Assembly: GCA_947448135.1 (NCBI GenBank)
Contig: CANFLZ010000006.1
Coordinates: forward strand, 1-64,000
Source of the DNA: Flavobacteriales bacterium
GTDB taxonomy: Bacteria > Bacteroidota > Bacteroidia > Flavobacteriales_D > Sanyastnellaceae
DNA: 64,000 bases
Reading direction: 5' to 3'
Of this stretch, positions 34,295-44,225 are shown in pieces (position 1 is the first letter of the stretch; each line of letters starts with the position of its first letter). A program made the position numbers and the translations under genes. Under the pieces are notes generated by a model. It was given only the letters and a program-made list of their open reading frames with translations. It had not been told where the DNA came from and ran no database searches.

Positions 34295-35259
34295 GCACGA
34301 GGGTCGACACGTTGCACTTGAGCGCGTAAAATGGCTTCGTCTTTTTCACTGGAAGCGGTACCGTAACAAGCATAAAAATAGTCTTGGAATGGAATAATCA
34401 AGGCGTTTTTGAAACCTTGACTTTTCATTTGTTGCAACTGTTTTTCCGCGTTGATTTTGTCTTTAAAAACACCACCAACTACCCATGATTTTCCCCAAAC
34501 ACTTTCCGTCCTAATGGATTCGGGAGAGATGGTTTTGTGAATGGGAGATTCGCCGGTTAAGCTGGTCGCATTCCACAATTTTTGTAGCTCTGTTTCAGTA
34601 CTAACAGGAATATTGGTTTCTAATTGATCCAATCGAGTTGCGTGAGGAACAAAGGCAGTGGTCACGTTTTGATTTCCCCAATTTCCCATCCCTGCAAAGT
34701 CCATGTGGGGATGTTGTGTTGAATAGGCAAAAAATCCGATTCCGATGGTGATCGCGGCGGCTCCAACGGCTATCCATTTTTTCAATTCCAATTGCTTTCC
34801 TCGAACAGGAGAAGTCTTGGAAGTGATAGCGGAATCTTTGGAATGGATGACGTGCAAATGAATAGGAGAGAGACCGAAATGCTGCAATGAAGACTTTACA
34901 TCTTCAGCTGGAATAAACTGCATTTGTCCTTGTTGATCCAACCATAGAACACCCAATTGAGGTAACATGGCTCTGTGTCCTTGTGCCAAATGAGTTTGAA
35001 TGGTTTTTACCCATTGTGCCACTTCAAAATTGGCTTCCATCAAAGTGATGTTCCATTGACGGCTCACTTCCGAAGAAAGCAATCCGTCAAACTGTGTTAG
35101 GTGCTTGTTAAATCCGATCTGTAAGGATGGAGGAGAGATCATGTGTGTGATGGGATGAATGTGCGCACTTTTGTATTGTGCTACAAATCCACCCAAATCA
35201 GGAACCAGCACACATTCGTGCGACTGCAATAATTCACTGATGATTTTCTCCAACTTCAT
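34279..35259 (-). CDS. SPOR-domain inner-membrane protein with HU/CCDC81-like N-terminus
   Basis: 326 residues. The N-terminal about 60 residues (ISELLQSHECVLVPDLGGFV) and the following segment resemble the paired HU-like, CCDC81-type domains known from Bacteroidota SPOR proteins. One transmembrane helix lies near 167-182 (IAVGAAAITIGIGFFAY). The C-terminal about 75 residues form a SPOR domain (KSWVVGGVFKDKINAEKQLQ), which binds denuded glycan strands at division sites. Topology: HU-like part in the cytosol, SPOR in the periplasm. This would link the cytoplasmic side to septal peptidoglycan, but DNA binding is not shown. Predicted leaderless start. Confidence 0.85.
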   Translation of the reverse strand: MKLEKIISELLQSHECVLVPDLGGFVAQYKSAHIHPITHMISPPSLQIGFNKHLTQFDGLLSSEVSRQWNITLMEANFEVAQWVKTIQTHLAQGHRAMLPQLGVLWLDQQGQMQFIPAEDVKSSLQHFGLSPIHLHVIHSKDSAITSKTSPVRGKQLELKKWIAVGAAAITIGIGFFAYSTQHPHMDFAGMGNWGNQNVTTAFVPHATRLDQLETNIPVSTETELQKLWNATSLTGESPIHKTISPESIRTESVWGKSWVVGGVFKDKINAEKQLQQMKSQGFKNALIIPFQDYFYACYGTASSEKDEAILRAQVQRVDPRAWTKR

Positions 35260-35263
35260 GCTT

Positions 35264-35271
35264 CAAAAATA
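35264..35271 (-). promoter_or_regulatory. -7 element of SPOR gene, predicted leaderless
   Basis: The minus strand reads TATTTTTG, a perfect TAnnTTTG, followed by AAGC and then ATG: exactly 4 nt. It lies in the 20-bp gap after kdsB, so this gene may be transcribed both from here and by readthrough. Confidence 0.5.
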
Positions 35272-35279
35272 ATGTTTTT

Positions 35280-36029
35280 TTAGGATTGCGCCAATTTTAA
35301 AATGACCTCTAGGTCTTCCGGTGTATCAACGCAAGGCGTTTCCCATTGAGTTTCAAGGGTTAGAATTTTTTTCCCGTTGTCCAACCAACGCAATTGCTCC
35401 AATGATTCTGCGGCTTCTAATGCCGAAGGAAGAAGGCTGTGCAATTGATTCAGGAATTCGCTCGTGTAAGCATAGAGGCCCAAATGTTTCCAAAACCCTT
35501 TGAATTGTTCGATTTTTTGAAAATAGGGAATAGGACTTCTCGAAAAATACAAAGCCTGTCCATTTTGGTCTCTGACACATTTCACCCGATTGGGATTTTG
35601 ATAATCTTCGATATCTGAATTCCATTTGACCAATGTTCCAACATCTGCTCCTTTGTCTTTCATGGCAGAGGCCAATGCGTCAATTTGATCGACTCGAATA
35701 AACGGTTCATCTCCTTGCACATTGATGACCCATTTCGGCTCATAGTCTGATAGACGCATGGCTGCTAAGCAACGGTCAGTGCCGCTTGGCAAATGGGTGT
35801 CTGTCAGGATACTTGTACCACCAAAATCAGCTACAGCTTGTTGTATTCTATTATCATCGGTAGCCACTACCCAGTGCGGAATAATGGAGGATTGATTTAC
35901 CCTTTCCCAGACATGCTGAATCATGGGTTTACCATGAATCATCGCCAATGGCTTGCCCGGAAATCGGGTGCTCCCGTATCGCGCAGGAATCACTCCCAAA
36001 AAATCAATTTCTTTTTTCGTCGTTTGCAT
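35280..36029 (-). CDS. kdsB: CMP-KDO synthetase
   Basis: Activates 3-deoxy-D-manno-octulosonate with CTP for lipopolysaccharide inner core synthesis. 249 residues. PARYGSTRFPGKPLAMI is the nucleotide-binding start, VINVQGDEPFI the metal and substrate region, and RSPIPYF and WKHLGLYAYT match the family. Length is normal. It starts 9 nt after the stop of a TonB receptor gene on the same strand. With the glycosyltransferases and ligase at 50.5-53.7 kb it shows that the organism makes KDO-containing LPS. Confidence 0.96.
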   Translation of the reverse strand: MQTTKKEIDFLGVIPARYGSTRFPGKPLAMIHGKPMIQHVWERVNQSSIIPHWVVATDDNRIQQAVADFGGTSILTDTHLPSGTDRCLAAMRLSDYEPKWVINVQGDEPFIRVDQIDALASAMKDKGADVGTLVKWNSDIEDYQNPNRVKCVRDQNGQALYFSRSPIPYFQKIEQFKGFWKHLGLYAYTSEFLNQLHSLLPSALEAAESLEQLRWLDNGKKILTLETQWETPCVDTPEDLEVILKLAQS

Positions 36030-36038
36030 TTACTCGAA

Positions 36039-38468
36039 TTAAAATTGAATGGAATACTGCAACATGCAACTGCGTGGCTCTTCTATGGCCAATGGACGAA
36101 TGGCGTAAATGCGATTCAATACATTGCTCATCACCAAGTTGATTTTTTGTTGTCCCCAACTATAGCCCAATCGCATGTCCCATACATAGTCGCCTTTTGT
36201 ATGCTGCGCTCTCCAAGGAACAATACCAGGATTGAACAATGCTGGAAATTGCGTTTCCAATTGTTGAAATGCGACATCGATATTTTGCATATGGCTATTG
36301 TAACGGAAACTATTGCCCCAAGACCAAGCTCCTCTATCCAATGATACGTCCACGCGGATCAAATGTTGCAATCGGTATTTCAAAATATTGTTGCTGGGGT
36401 CGGAAGATGTAGAAGTATAATTGGGATTGGCGAGATTGGCGTTATAAAATACATTCACGCTATCTTGATGAGCGTATTGTTGATTGGGAGTTCTCGAAAT
36501 GGGCGCAGTATAGGTGTAACCAGCGAGTATATTGAGGTTGGTTTTCTCGGATATTTTACCTGTTCCCATGATGCTACACTCAGCACCGCGAACTTGCGCT
36601 TTTCCGGTATTCAAACTTTTAAATCCAATACCCAGCATGTTGTTCAAGCCGGGATTGGGATCCCATTGCCCGAAAGTAAATTCGATAAAGTTTTGGAATC
36701 GTTGTTGGAAGACGGCCACATCAATAAAGCCTTTGAAATTTTTGATTTGAAAGCCTTGCTTGATCGCCAATTCCATATTATCACTGGTTTCGGAATGAAT
36801 GTCGGGGTTGGCAAATATTTTAATTGCACCCAAAGAGGTCACTACAAATTTTTCTGCAATACTGGGGAATCGATAACCTTGGCCATAGGAGCCTCTGATG
36901 AAAGTTGCTCTGCCAACGGAATAGTTTAAGCCCATTCGAAAAACGGGTTTCCCTTCTTTTTTCTCATTGATTTGAAATTGCTCATATCGGCATCCGGCAG
37001 AGTAAAACAGTTTGCTTTTGATTTTACCATCTACTTGCAAGTATGCAGCGTGGTTTTGCGCAGAATTTCTACCATCTGGATTTCCTCCGGTGAACAGTTG
37101 GCCGCGGCCTTGAGTAAAGCTGTTGACAACCCCCAAAGTTGTTGTCATATTGGGCACACCCCAGTTTTCCCAATCTTGCTGGTATTGGTACTCAGAGTAC
37201 AATACATCACTGAAGTTTCCTTGGCCATTGTTGTTATTGTTGTCAAGCGATTGCCATCTGTTTTTCAAGGAATGTCTGGCGCCTTTTTTCCCATTGTATT
37301 CGATGAAGGGATCAATCGCGGAAAGCAATTGATTGGAGTAGGTTGTAGAGCCATTGTACGCGCCGTAAAGACCATTGTTTACGTTCTCCCAAATCATGGT
37401 CGAGTTACTCTCGGAATGTGCAATGATGGCGTTGATTCCAGCATGTAGACCTTTGATTTTTTTGAATGAATATCGAGATTGGAAATTGATTCGGCTTCTG
37501 TTCTCGGCCTTGTAGCGATCAACACTAAAAGGATTGTGGTCATAGGCCAATACATTTCCCAAGGTGTCTTTTTGCGGTCCCAGCGGACCATCATCTCCTT
37601 GCACGGTCGTCGCCAATAACCAAGACCAATTGCCTCGTTTTTCTGAATGAGAAAAATTGAAACCGGTTTTTTTTCCAATTCCTTTCCAATAATGCTGAGA
37701 TCCTTTCGGTGGTTGATATCCGCCCATCCACGCTTGAAAAGTAGTCTTGTCTGCGCCGGTTGGATAAGCCGTTCTAAAATGAATGACACCACTCAGTGCG
37801 GAACTTCCGTACAAAACAGAACTTGCTCCTTTGATGATTTCCACTTGCGAAACATTTTCCATCGGCATAAAAGCCCACGATGCTTTTCCTGCGTCTCCGC
37901 TGAGAATGGGAATATCGTCAATCAATACTTGAACTCTCGAACCCGCACCAAAGCTGTATCCACTACCACTTCTGATCTGAGGCTCATCGTCCACGATGGA
38001 TACGCCAGGCACTTGTTGCAAGCCGTCTTCCAATGAAGTCACATTTTTATCTTTCAAAAGTTGCGGTTGTATCACCTCCATGCTCACGGTAACTTCTTCA
38101 ATTTTTTGCTGGTGTTTGGAAGCCGAAAATACCAAAACGGGAGGACCTCCCACTTTCTCAGCCTCAACGCACCACCATACTCCCAATTCGTTTCCACCAG
38201 CGGTGATCGTGACGGTTTGCTCTAAATCTTCAAAGTCGATAGCATGGACCAAAAACTGGTGTTTTCCAATTGGAAGGAAAAGTTTGAATTCCCCATTTGC
38301 ATCTGTCAAACAGCCAAGGTTGCCTGTTTTAATAGCGGCATAGGGAACAGGAGATTGATCTTTTCTATTCAAAAGTTGTCCATGAACAGGCAAGTCTTGA
38401 GCTATCAACGTCCAACTGATTAGCGCAAAAAGAACACTGAGAAGTAGGGCTGGTGAATGGTTTTTCAT
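36039..38468 (-). CDS. TonB-dependent outer-membrane receptor, paralogue
   Basis: 809 residues from ATG 38468; the frame to 38495 adds nine residues before the signal peptide and is less likely. Signal peptide ends TLIAQ. A carboxypeptidase-D-like domain with SPVPYAAIKTGNLGCLTDAN is followed by a plug with VPGVSIVDDEPQIRSGSGY and IIKGASSVLYGSSALSGVI. The barrel ends CMLQYSIQF with a terminal Phe. The arrangement closely parallels the receptor at 25081. No SusD or TonB gene nearby. It is the first gene of a likely operon with kdsB. Substrate unknown. Confidence 0.92.
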   Translation of the reverse strand: MKNHSPALLLSVLFALISWTLIAQDLPVHGQLLNRKDQSPVPYAAIKTGNLGCLTDANGEFKLFLPIGKHQFLVHAIDFEDLEQTVTITAGGNELGVWWCVEAEKVGGPPVLVFSASKHQQKIEEVTVSMEVIQPQLLKDKNVTSLEDGLQQVPGVSIVDDEPQIRSGSGYSFGAGSRVQVLIDDIPILSGDAGKASWAFMPMENVSQVEIIKGASSVLYGSSALSGVIHFRTAYPTGADKTTFQAWMGGYQPPKGSQHYWKGIGKKTGFNFSHSEKRGNWSWLLATTVQGDDGPLGPQKDTLGNVLAYDHNPFSVDRYKAENRSRINFQSRYSFKKIKGLHAGINAIIAHSESNSTMIWENVNNGLYGAYNGSTTYSNQLLSAIDPFIEYNGKKGARHSLKNRWQSLDNNNNNGQGNFSDVLYSEYQYQQDWENWGVPNMTTTLGVVNSFTQGRGQLFTGGNPDGRNSAQNHAAYLQVDGKIKSKLFYSAGCRYEQFQINEKKEGKPVFRMGLNYSVGRATFIRGSYGQGYRFPSIAEKFVVTSLGAIKIFANPDIHSETSDNMELAIKQGFQIKNFKGFIDVAVFQQRFQNFIEFTFGQWDPNPGLNNMLGIGFKSLNTGKAQVRGAECSIMGTGKISEKTNLNILAGYTYTAPISRTPNQQYAHQDSVNVFYNANLANPNYTSTSSDPSNNILKYRLQHLIRVDVSLDRGAWSWGNSFRYNSHMQNIDVAFQQLETQFPALFNPGIVPWRAQHTKGDYVWDMRLGYSWGQQKINLVMSNVLNRIYAIRPLAIEEPRSCMLQYSIQF

Positions 38469-38593
38469 GTAAAATAAAGAATTCAACAAGGGCAAGATAA
38501 TAATTCAGACCAATATCAGGTGAATGTTGCCTTTTTTTTCTTTAATTATGCAACACACAAACCGAAACCCTCGTATAATTTTTATTTAAAGTC

Positions 38594-41500
38594 ATGAGCA
38601 TGAAAAAAAGCAGTTTATTGATGATCGCTCTTCTAACCACTATCGTGAGTTGGGGATGGGATATGCGCCAGGGTTTTGTAGAAAACAAGGGGCAGTGGAA
38701 TGCGACGCATCGCGCGGTCTATTTTGAAAATACCGATCAAAATATTGCTTGTCGAATTACCTCCGAAGGTTTGGAATATGAGTGGGTTCAATGCAAGATG
38801 GACAGAGTGTGGGTTGAGCGCGTGGTTTTACAACCCGTAGGTGGCCGTATTCAAAAGTTTGAAAAATCGGGATCAATTAGTCCTGTGTATTATTATCAGA
38901 AGAATGGCGATTATACCACTGAAAGCTTTGAAACCATTGTGATCAAGGATGTTTATCCAAATATCGATTGGAAGGTTTATCCAACTGCAGAGGGGATTAA
39001 GTACGATTGGATTTTGCACGCGGGAGCCAAGGTTTCTGACATCCAAATGAAGTGGGATGGAGTAAAAAAATTGAAATCAAATTCAAAAGGGGGACTTCAA
39101 GTAGAAACCAACAGCGGTGCGATTGAAGAAGCGGCACCGATTTCTTTTTGTAATGGTCAGGAATTGCCATCATCTTTTGTGCTGCATGGAAAGAAGGTCG
39201 GGTTTGCTGTGGCCAATTGGGACGGCGTCTCTGATTTGACGATAGATCCTGAGGTGATTTGGTCTTCGTATTATGGCGGCGAAGCTTTTGATGAAATCAA
39301 TGGCATTGGATCAGACATTCATAACAATGTATTTATTACAGGTTCAACAACATCTACTTCTGGAATTTCTGGAATCAGTTCTACAGGAGTGATGCACCAA
39401 GCCAATATCAATGGAACACGTGACGCATTTGTAGCCAAGTTCAATGCAAATGGTCAGCGTTTGTGGGCCACGTATTACGGTGGAGAGGGGCAAGATGAAG
39501 GCAATACGATTGCCATCGATCGATTTGGATTTGTCTACATGGCAGGAACCACGACTTCCACATTTGCTATTTCTTCTTTTGGTTTTCAAACTTCTTTGAG
39601 TGGAATTCGTGATGGATATATGGTCAAGTTCAACACCAATGGTCAACGTGTTTGGGGTAGTTATATTGGAGGTTCTGGGTCAGAAGGTGTGATGGGAATG
39701 ACCATTGACAATGATGATCGCTTGGTATTGTTGGGTGAGACTACGTCCAATGACTTTCCAGTATTTGGCGCTGGAGACAACATTTATGGAGGACAAGGAG
39801 ATTTGTTTGTCACCTGTATCAATGGTGTTGGATCATTGTACTGGAGTTCATATTGGGGCGGTGAAGGAGCAGAATCTGCAGGCGGAATTGGTTATGATTC
39901 GGTAAGTGACAATGTTTATTTCACTGGATCAACATCTTCAATCACAGGAATTGCTTGGGGAGTGGCGCAACAACCCAATTTTAGTGGTGGTACCAAGGAT
40001 GGTTTGATAGCGGCTTTTGATGAGTTGGGTAGTGTTCAATGGTCGACGTATTGCGGTGGATTGGCATTGGATGAAGTGGTAGACTGTAGTTCTGATATTT
40101 ATGGTCACATTTATTTGATTGGTACAACGGCTTCTTCTGGAATGGCCACACCAGGTTCTTTTCAAATGAACTATGGCGGTGGCGTTTCCGATGCTTTTGT
40201 TGCACAATACAACGGAACGGGTCAAATGATGTGGAGAAGTTATTTTGGTGGAAGTGCAGTTGACGAGGGATCCGCTATGGTGGCAGATGAAATTGGCAAT
40301 ATCTATTTTGGAGGTCAAACAGCTTCCTCAGGATTGGCTTTGAATAATCCTTTTCAATCGACGATGGCCGGTGGAACAGATGCTTATTTTGCAAAATTCA
40401 CGGTGGAAGGAGCTCCTCAATGGATCACTTATTATGGTGGTGCAGGCAATGAAGAGTTGACTTATTTGACAGTGGATCAATCTCAAAAAATTCTTTTCGC
40501 TGGTTCAGCTGCTTCTTCTCTGTTGTCACATAACGGATGGCAAGCTAGCTTGAATGGCGGACAGGATGGATGGTTCGGGAAAATTGAAGATTGTCCCAAT
40601 CCTTATGTAACTATCGCATTGGATGGCGAGGTAGAATTTTGTGAAGGTGAATCGGTAACAATGGCTGCGGGTGGCGCCGACTCTTATGTATGGAGCACGG
40701 GAGACACAACTGCTTTCTTGATGATTGAGGAGTCGGGTACTTATTTCGTGAGAGGTTTATTGAATGGATGCCAAGGAATTTCAATCCCAGTGGTGGTGAA
40801 TGCCAAGCCGGTACCTGTGGTAGACATCATCGCATCGGGTCCAACAACCATTTGCAGCGGAGAAATATTGTTGGAGTTGTATCCATCGATTTCACCGGAT
40901 TCATTGATAGCTTATTGGCAATGGAATGATGGAACACAAAGTGATATTCAATTCGTAGAGGTAGAAGATATTTATTCTATCGATGTCACTGCCATCAATG
41001 GATGCGAGGTGCATGCTTCTGTGAATGTGCATTACGCCGATGTTCCAGATGTTTTGATGGCCTTGGCAACAGATTCCATTTGTATCAGTGCTTCGCCGCT
41101 CAATATGGTCGGTGTCCCAGTAGGTGGAACATTCTATGATACCAATGGAACAACCATCAGTGGCACTGAATTCAATCCTACGGAAGCGGGTGGTGGTGCG
41201 CATTACATTTACTACTCATACTATGATGCCGATTCTGAGTGTTTGATAGAGACCGCTCCTGAATTTATCGAAGTATTGTATGCCCCAGTAGAATTGTTTG
41301 TGGCCAATGATACCGTGTGTGTTTTTGAGTCAGTGGTGATGCTGACAGGACTCCCAGCAGGAGGATTTTATACAGGCATTGGTGTTTCTGGAAATCAATT
41401 TTATCCGAGCATTGCAGGAAATGGAGTTCACATGGTTACCTACAACTATGTAGACCCGCAGGGATGTACCAATCGTGCTGTGCGCCCCATCTATGTAGAT

Positions 41501-41761
41501 GCTTGTGGAACAGGAGTGACTGAGTTGAATCCAACCAATTGGACAATATTCCCCAATCCAGCAACTGATTTGATCAAAGTTCAATCGGATTATTTTCAGT
41601 TGGCTACTTACCGTATGTATAGCATGGACGGAAAGTGTGTTCAAAATGGAACATTATTGAACGGAAATACGTTGAACATTCAAGTGTTGGCTTCAGGCGT
41701 ATATTCGCTGCAGATTTCAAGCGATCAAAAAACAGAAAATTATTACTTTGTTAAAGAGTAA
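38594..41761 (+). CDS. Secreted SBBP seven-repeat propeller protein with T9SS signal
   Basis: 1,055 residues (start ATG 38594 or 38600). A signal peptide is followed by an N-terminal domain of about 200 residues with FVENKGQWN, found in front of SBBP repeats in many Bacteroidota. Then come seven SBBP-type repeats that probably close into a seven-bladed beta-propeller, then Ig/PKD-like domains with paired Cys (CEGESVTMAAGGADSYVWS), and a type A sorting domain (WTIFPNPATDLIKVQSD, ASGVYSLQIS). Predicted surface or extracellular location; likely a binding or structural protein. A TTG-started lipoprotein gene overlaps its 3' end by 14 nt. Confidence 0.87.
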   Translation: MSMKKSSLLMIALLTTIVSWGWDMRQGFVENKGQWNATHRAVYFENTDQNIACRITSEGLEYEWVQCKMDRVWVERVVLQPVGGRIQKFEKSGSISPVYYYQKNGDYTTESFETIVIKDVYPNIDWKVYPTAEGIKYDWILHAGAKVSDIQMKWDGVKKLKSNSKGGLQVETNSGAIEEAAPISFCNGQELPSSFVLHGKKVGFAVANWDGVSDLTIDPEVIWSSYYGGEAFDEINGIGSDIHNNVFITGSTTSTSGISGISSTGVMHQANINGTRDAFVAKFNANGQRLWATYYGGEGQDEGNTIAIDRFGFVYMAGTTTSTFAISSFGFQTSLSGIRDGYMVKFNTNGQRVWGSYIGGSGSEGVMGMTIDNDDRLVLLGETTSNDFPVFGAGDNIYGGQGDLFVTCINGVGSLYWSSYWGGEGAESAGGIGYDSVSDNVYFTGSTSSITGIAWGVAQQPNFSGGTKDGLIAAFDELGSVQWSTYCGGLALDEVVDCSSDIYGHIYLIGTTASSGMATPGSFQMNYGGGVSDAFVAQYNGTGQMMWRSYFGGSAVDEGSAMVADEIGNIYFGGQTASSGLALNNPFQSTMAGGTDAYFAKFTVEGAPQWITYYGGAGNEELTYLTVDQSQKILFAGSAASSLLSHNGWQASLNGGQDGWFGKIEDCPNPYVTIALDGEVEFCEGESVTMAAGGADSYVWSTGDTTAFLMIEESGTYFVRGLLNGCQGISIPVVVNAKPVPVVDIIASGPTTICSGEILLELYPSISPDSLIAYWQWNDGTQSDIQFVEVEDIYSIDVTAINGCEVHASVNVHYADVPDVLMALATDSICISASPLNMVGVPVGGTFYDTNGTTISGTEFNPTEAGGGAHYIYYSYYDADSECLIETAPEFIEVLYAPVELFVANDTVCVFESVVMLTGLPAGGFYTGIGVSGNQFYPSIAGNGVHMVTYNYVDPQGCTNRAVRPIYVDACGTGVTELNPTNWTIFPNPATDLIKVQSDYFQLATYRMYSMDGKCVQNGTLLNGNTLNIQVLASGVYSLQISSDQKTENYYFVKE
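39251..40590 (+). repeat. Seven SBBP repeats within the propeller gene
   Basis: Seven coding repeats of about 50-65 codons share the pattern W-x-(S/T)-Y-x-GG ... G-x-(V/I)-(Y/F)-(V/I)-x-G-x-T-(A/T)-S. Cores: WSSYYGG, WATYYGG, WGSYIGG, WSSYWGG, WSTYCGG, WRSYFGG, WITYYGG. They have diverged at the DNA level, so recent slippage is unlikely. Confidence 0.85.
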
Positions 41762-42224
41762 AACAATACAGCTAATGATTGTAGCGATATGGGCGATTTT
41801 GTCCATATCGCTATCTTCATGTGGTGATAAAGGAAACGATGGTGGAAATAACGGTCAAGACACCACCCAAGTAGTCGTTCCTGATCCCACTCCCAATCAA
41901 GCGCAAGTGAATTTTATCTGGATGTCAACGCCAGATGCCAACTTGCAATCGGTTGTAGGTGCGGTCTTAGAGATTTATGATCAAGATGGGAATTTAATGA
42001 GTACCAATATCGACGTTCGATCACAAACGGATGTTGTTTTCGACTGGAGTCCTGGTGTGATTTTTAAATTGGATCATAATTATCATTTCAAATTAAAAGA
42101 TCCAGGTGGAAACCTAATCGATGAAGCTGACTTTCATGCCGCAGATGCGCTCAACCAAGATGAATTTGCGATCGTAACCACCCATTGCGTCTATTTCTTG
42201 CAATTGTCTTGGGAAATAGCCTAG
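41748..42224 (+). CDS. Lipoprotein, unknown function
   Basis: 158 residues from TTG 41748; ATG 41775 is the alternative but would remove the two Lys of the signal n-region. Signal MLKSKTIQLMIVAIWAILS is followed by lipobox LSSC with the modified Cys near residue 25. After a Gly/Asn/Asp linker there is a small beta domain (VNFIWMSTPDANLQSVVGA, DHNYHFKLKDPGGNLID), plausibly Ig- or transthyretin-like. It overlaps the SBBP propeller gene by 14 nt, so coupled expression is likely. Partnership at the outer membrane is inferred from the overlap only. Confidence 0.7.
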   Translation: MLKSKTIQLMIVAIWAILSISLSSCGDKGNDGGNNGQDTTQVVVPDPTPNQAQVNFIWMSTPDANLQSVVGAVLEIYDQDGNLMSTNIDVRSQTDVVFDWSPGVIFKLDHNYHFKLKDPGGNLIDEADFHAADALNQDEFAIVTTHCVYFLQLSWEIA

Positions 42225-42227
42225 TTT

Positions 42228-42261
42228 TTTGGCTTTGCTGCGAACATTCCGTTTAAATTTG
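42228..42261 (+). promoter_or_regulatory. Promoter of dxs
   Basis: TTTG (42228-42231), 22 nt spacer, TAAATTTG (42254-42261), a perfect TAnnTTTG. A second TTTG at 42234-42237 is 16 nt away. The leader would be about 20 nt. Confidence 0.55.
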
Positions 42262-42287
42262 TGTTATTCTAGTTTAAACGTTATTCA

Positions 42288-44222
42288 ATGAATCAATATT
42301 CCGCAGGTCCCTTGCTTTCACAAATAGAATTTCCTTCCGATTTGCGTAGCAAAGTGAAGGAGAAAGAACTCAAACAAGTTTGTGATGAGTTGAGACAATA
42401 CATCGTTGATATTGTTTCTGAAAAGGGTGGTCACTTTGGCGCGAGCTTGGGTGTAGTAGAAATGACGGTTGCATTGCATTATGTATACAACACGCCCTAT
42501 GATCAATTGCTCTGGGATGTAGGTCATCAAGCTTATGGTCACAAGATTCTTACCGGGCGTCGTGATCAATTTCATACCAACAGAAAATACAAGGGAATCA
42601 GTGGGTTCCCGAAGCGATCTGAAAGTGAATATGATACATTTGGAGTAGGGCATAGTTCTACTTCCATCAGTGCCGCTGTTGGAATGGCTGTTGCATCAAA
42701 ATTAAAAGAAGAGAAAGATAGAAATGTTGTGGCTGTCATTGGCGATGGAGCAATGACCGCAGGAATGGCCTTCGAAGGTTTGAACCACGGCGGTATTACA
42801 GATTCGAATATTTTGGTTGTTCTCAATGACAACTGTATGAGTATCGATCCCAATGTCGGTGCATTGAAAGAGTACCTTACTGACATTACTACCAGTCATA
42901 CCTATAACAAAGTAAAGGACGATGTTTGGCATCTTTTGGGGAAGGTCAGTAAGTTCGGACCAAACGCACAAGCGGTAGCACACAAGTTATCTGAAGCCTT
43001 GAAGGGATCATTGATCAAAGAAAGCAATTTATTTGAATCATTGAAATGGAGATATTTTGGACCCATTGATGGACATGATGTCGAGCACATGGTGAAAGTG
43101 ATGCGCGATTTGAAGGATATACCAGGCCCGAAAATTTTACATTGCGTGACCAAAAAAGGAAAGGGTTATGCACCAGCCGAAAAGGGTTCTCCAACGACAT
43201 GGCACGCACCAGGATTGTTCAACAAGGAAACCGGTGAAATCGTTAAAGTAATTCCGAAGGATCCACAACCACCTTTGTATCAAGATGTGTTTGGATATAG
43301 TTTGATAGAGTTGGCGGAGAAGAATGAAAAGATTGTTGGAGTAACGCCTGCAATGCCATCCGGAAGTTCAATGAAATTCATGATGGAGGCCATGCCCAAG
43401 CGTGCCTTTGATGTGGGTATCGCAGAGCAACATGCAGTTACTTTTAGTGCTGGAATGGCCACTCAAGGATTGGTTCCATTTTGTAATATATACAGTTCAT
43501 TTATGCAACGCGCTTTTGATCAGGTGTTGCATGATGTTGCGATTCAAAAATTAAATGTGGTTTTCTGTTTGGATCGTGGTGGTCTTGTAGGTGCTGATGG
43601 CCCCACACACCATGGTGCCTATGATATTGCCTACATGCGTTGCATCCCCAATATGGTGGTGGCAAGCCCCATGAATGAGCAAGAATTGCGCAACTTGATG
43701 TACACGGCGCAAATGCCGGATCAAGGTCCTTTCAGTATCCGTTATCCGAGAGGCAATGGTGTCATGACAGATTGGAAGACTCCTTTTGAGGCTGTAAAAG
43801 TTGGAACGGGTCGCAAAGTACAGAGTGGTGAGGAGATCGCATTCTTGTCATTGGGTCCAATCGGTAATTATGTCACCAAAGCGCTAGAAGCTTTGTCTTT
43901 GATTGGAATTAGCGCAGCACATTATGATATGCGCTTTGCCAAGCCAATTGATGAAATATTGTTGCACGAAGTGATGGGTAAATTCAAACACATCATTACG
44001 GTTGAAGATGGATGTTTGCAGGGCGGAATGGGATCAGCCGTTTTGGAATTCATGGGAGACAATGGATACGCATGCCAAATAAAACGTTTGGGTATTCCGG
44101 ATCGTTATATCGAGCATGGAACGCAAGATGAGTTGTATACGGAGTGTGGATTTGACGTTGCTTCCATGGTGTCAGCGGCACAATCCATGTTGCAAAAGGG
44201 AGTGAAATCTCAGACAGCGTAA
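42288..44222 (+). CDS. dxs: 1-deoxy-D-xylulose-5-phosphate synthase
   Basis: First enzyme of the MEP isoprenoid pathway: pyruvate plus glyceraldehyde-3-phosphate to DXP, ThDP dependent. 644 residues. His80 in [10 protein letters not shown], the ThDP/Mg site GDG (152-154) in [10 protein letters not shown], the conserved [17 protein letters not shown] and [18 protein letters not shown] are all present. The length is normal. It has a good upstream promoter and likely forms an operon with the DUF2480 gene 3 nt downstream. Confidence 0.97.
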   Translation: MNQYSAGPLLSQIEFPSDLRSKVKEKELKQVCDELRQYIVDIVSEKGGHFGASLGVVEMTVALHYVYNTPYDQLLWDVGHQAYGHKILTGRRDQFHTNRKYKGISGFPKRSESEYDTFGVGHSSTSISAAVGMAVASKLKEEKDRNVVAVIGDGAMTAGMAFEGLNHGGITDSNILVVLNDNCMSIDPNVGALKEYLTDITTSHTYNKVKDDVWHLLGKVSKFGPNAQAVAHKLSEALKGSLIKESNLFESLKWRYFGPIDGHDVEHMVKVMRDLKDIPGPKILHCVTKKGKGYAPAEKGSPTTWHAPGLFNKETGEIVKVIPKDPQPPLYQDVFGYSLIELAEKNEKIVGVTPAMPSGSSMKFMMEAMPKRAFDVGIAEQHAVTFSAGMATQGLVPFCNIYSSFMQRAFDQVLHDVAIQKLNVVFCLDRGGLVGADGPTHHGAYDIAYMRCIPNMVVASPMNEQELRNLMYTAQMPDQGPFSIRYPRGNGVMTDWKTPFEAVKVGTGRKVQSGEEIAFLSLGPIGNYVTKALEALSLIGISAAHYDMRFAKPIDEILLHEVMGKFKHIITVEDGCLQGGMGSAVLEFMGDNGYACQIKRLGIPDRYIEHGTQDELYTECGFDVASMVSAAQSMLQKGVKSQTA

Positions 44223-44225
44223 TTC

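Noticed and set aside
36363..36929. 188-codon plus-strand frame inside the TonB receptor gene
   Set aside because: Antisense shadow of a well-supported receptor; no family motif.
39251..40590. Recent tandem duplication or CRISPR-like array in the SBBP region
   Set aside because: The repeats are coding, 50 codons or longer and diverged at the DNA level, so they are ordinary propeller blades.
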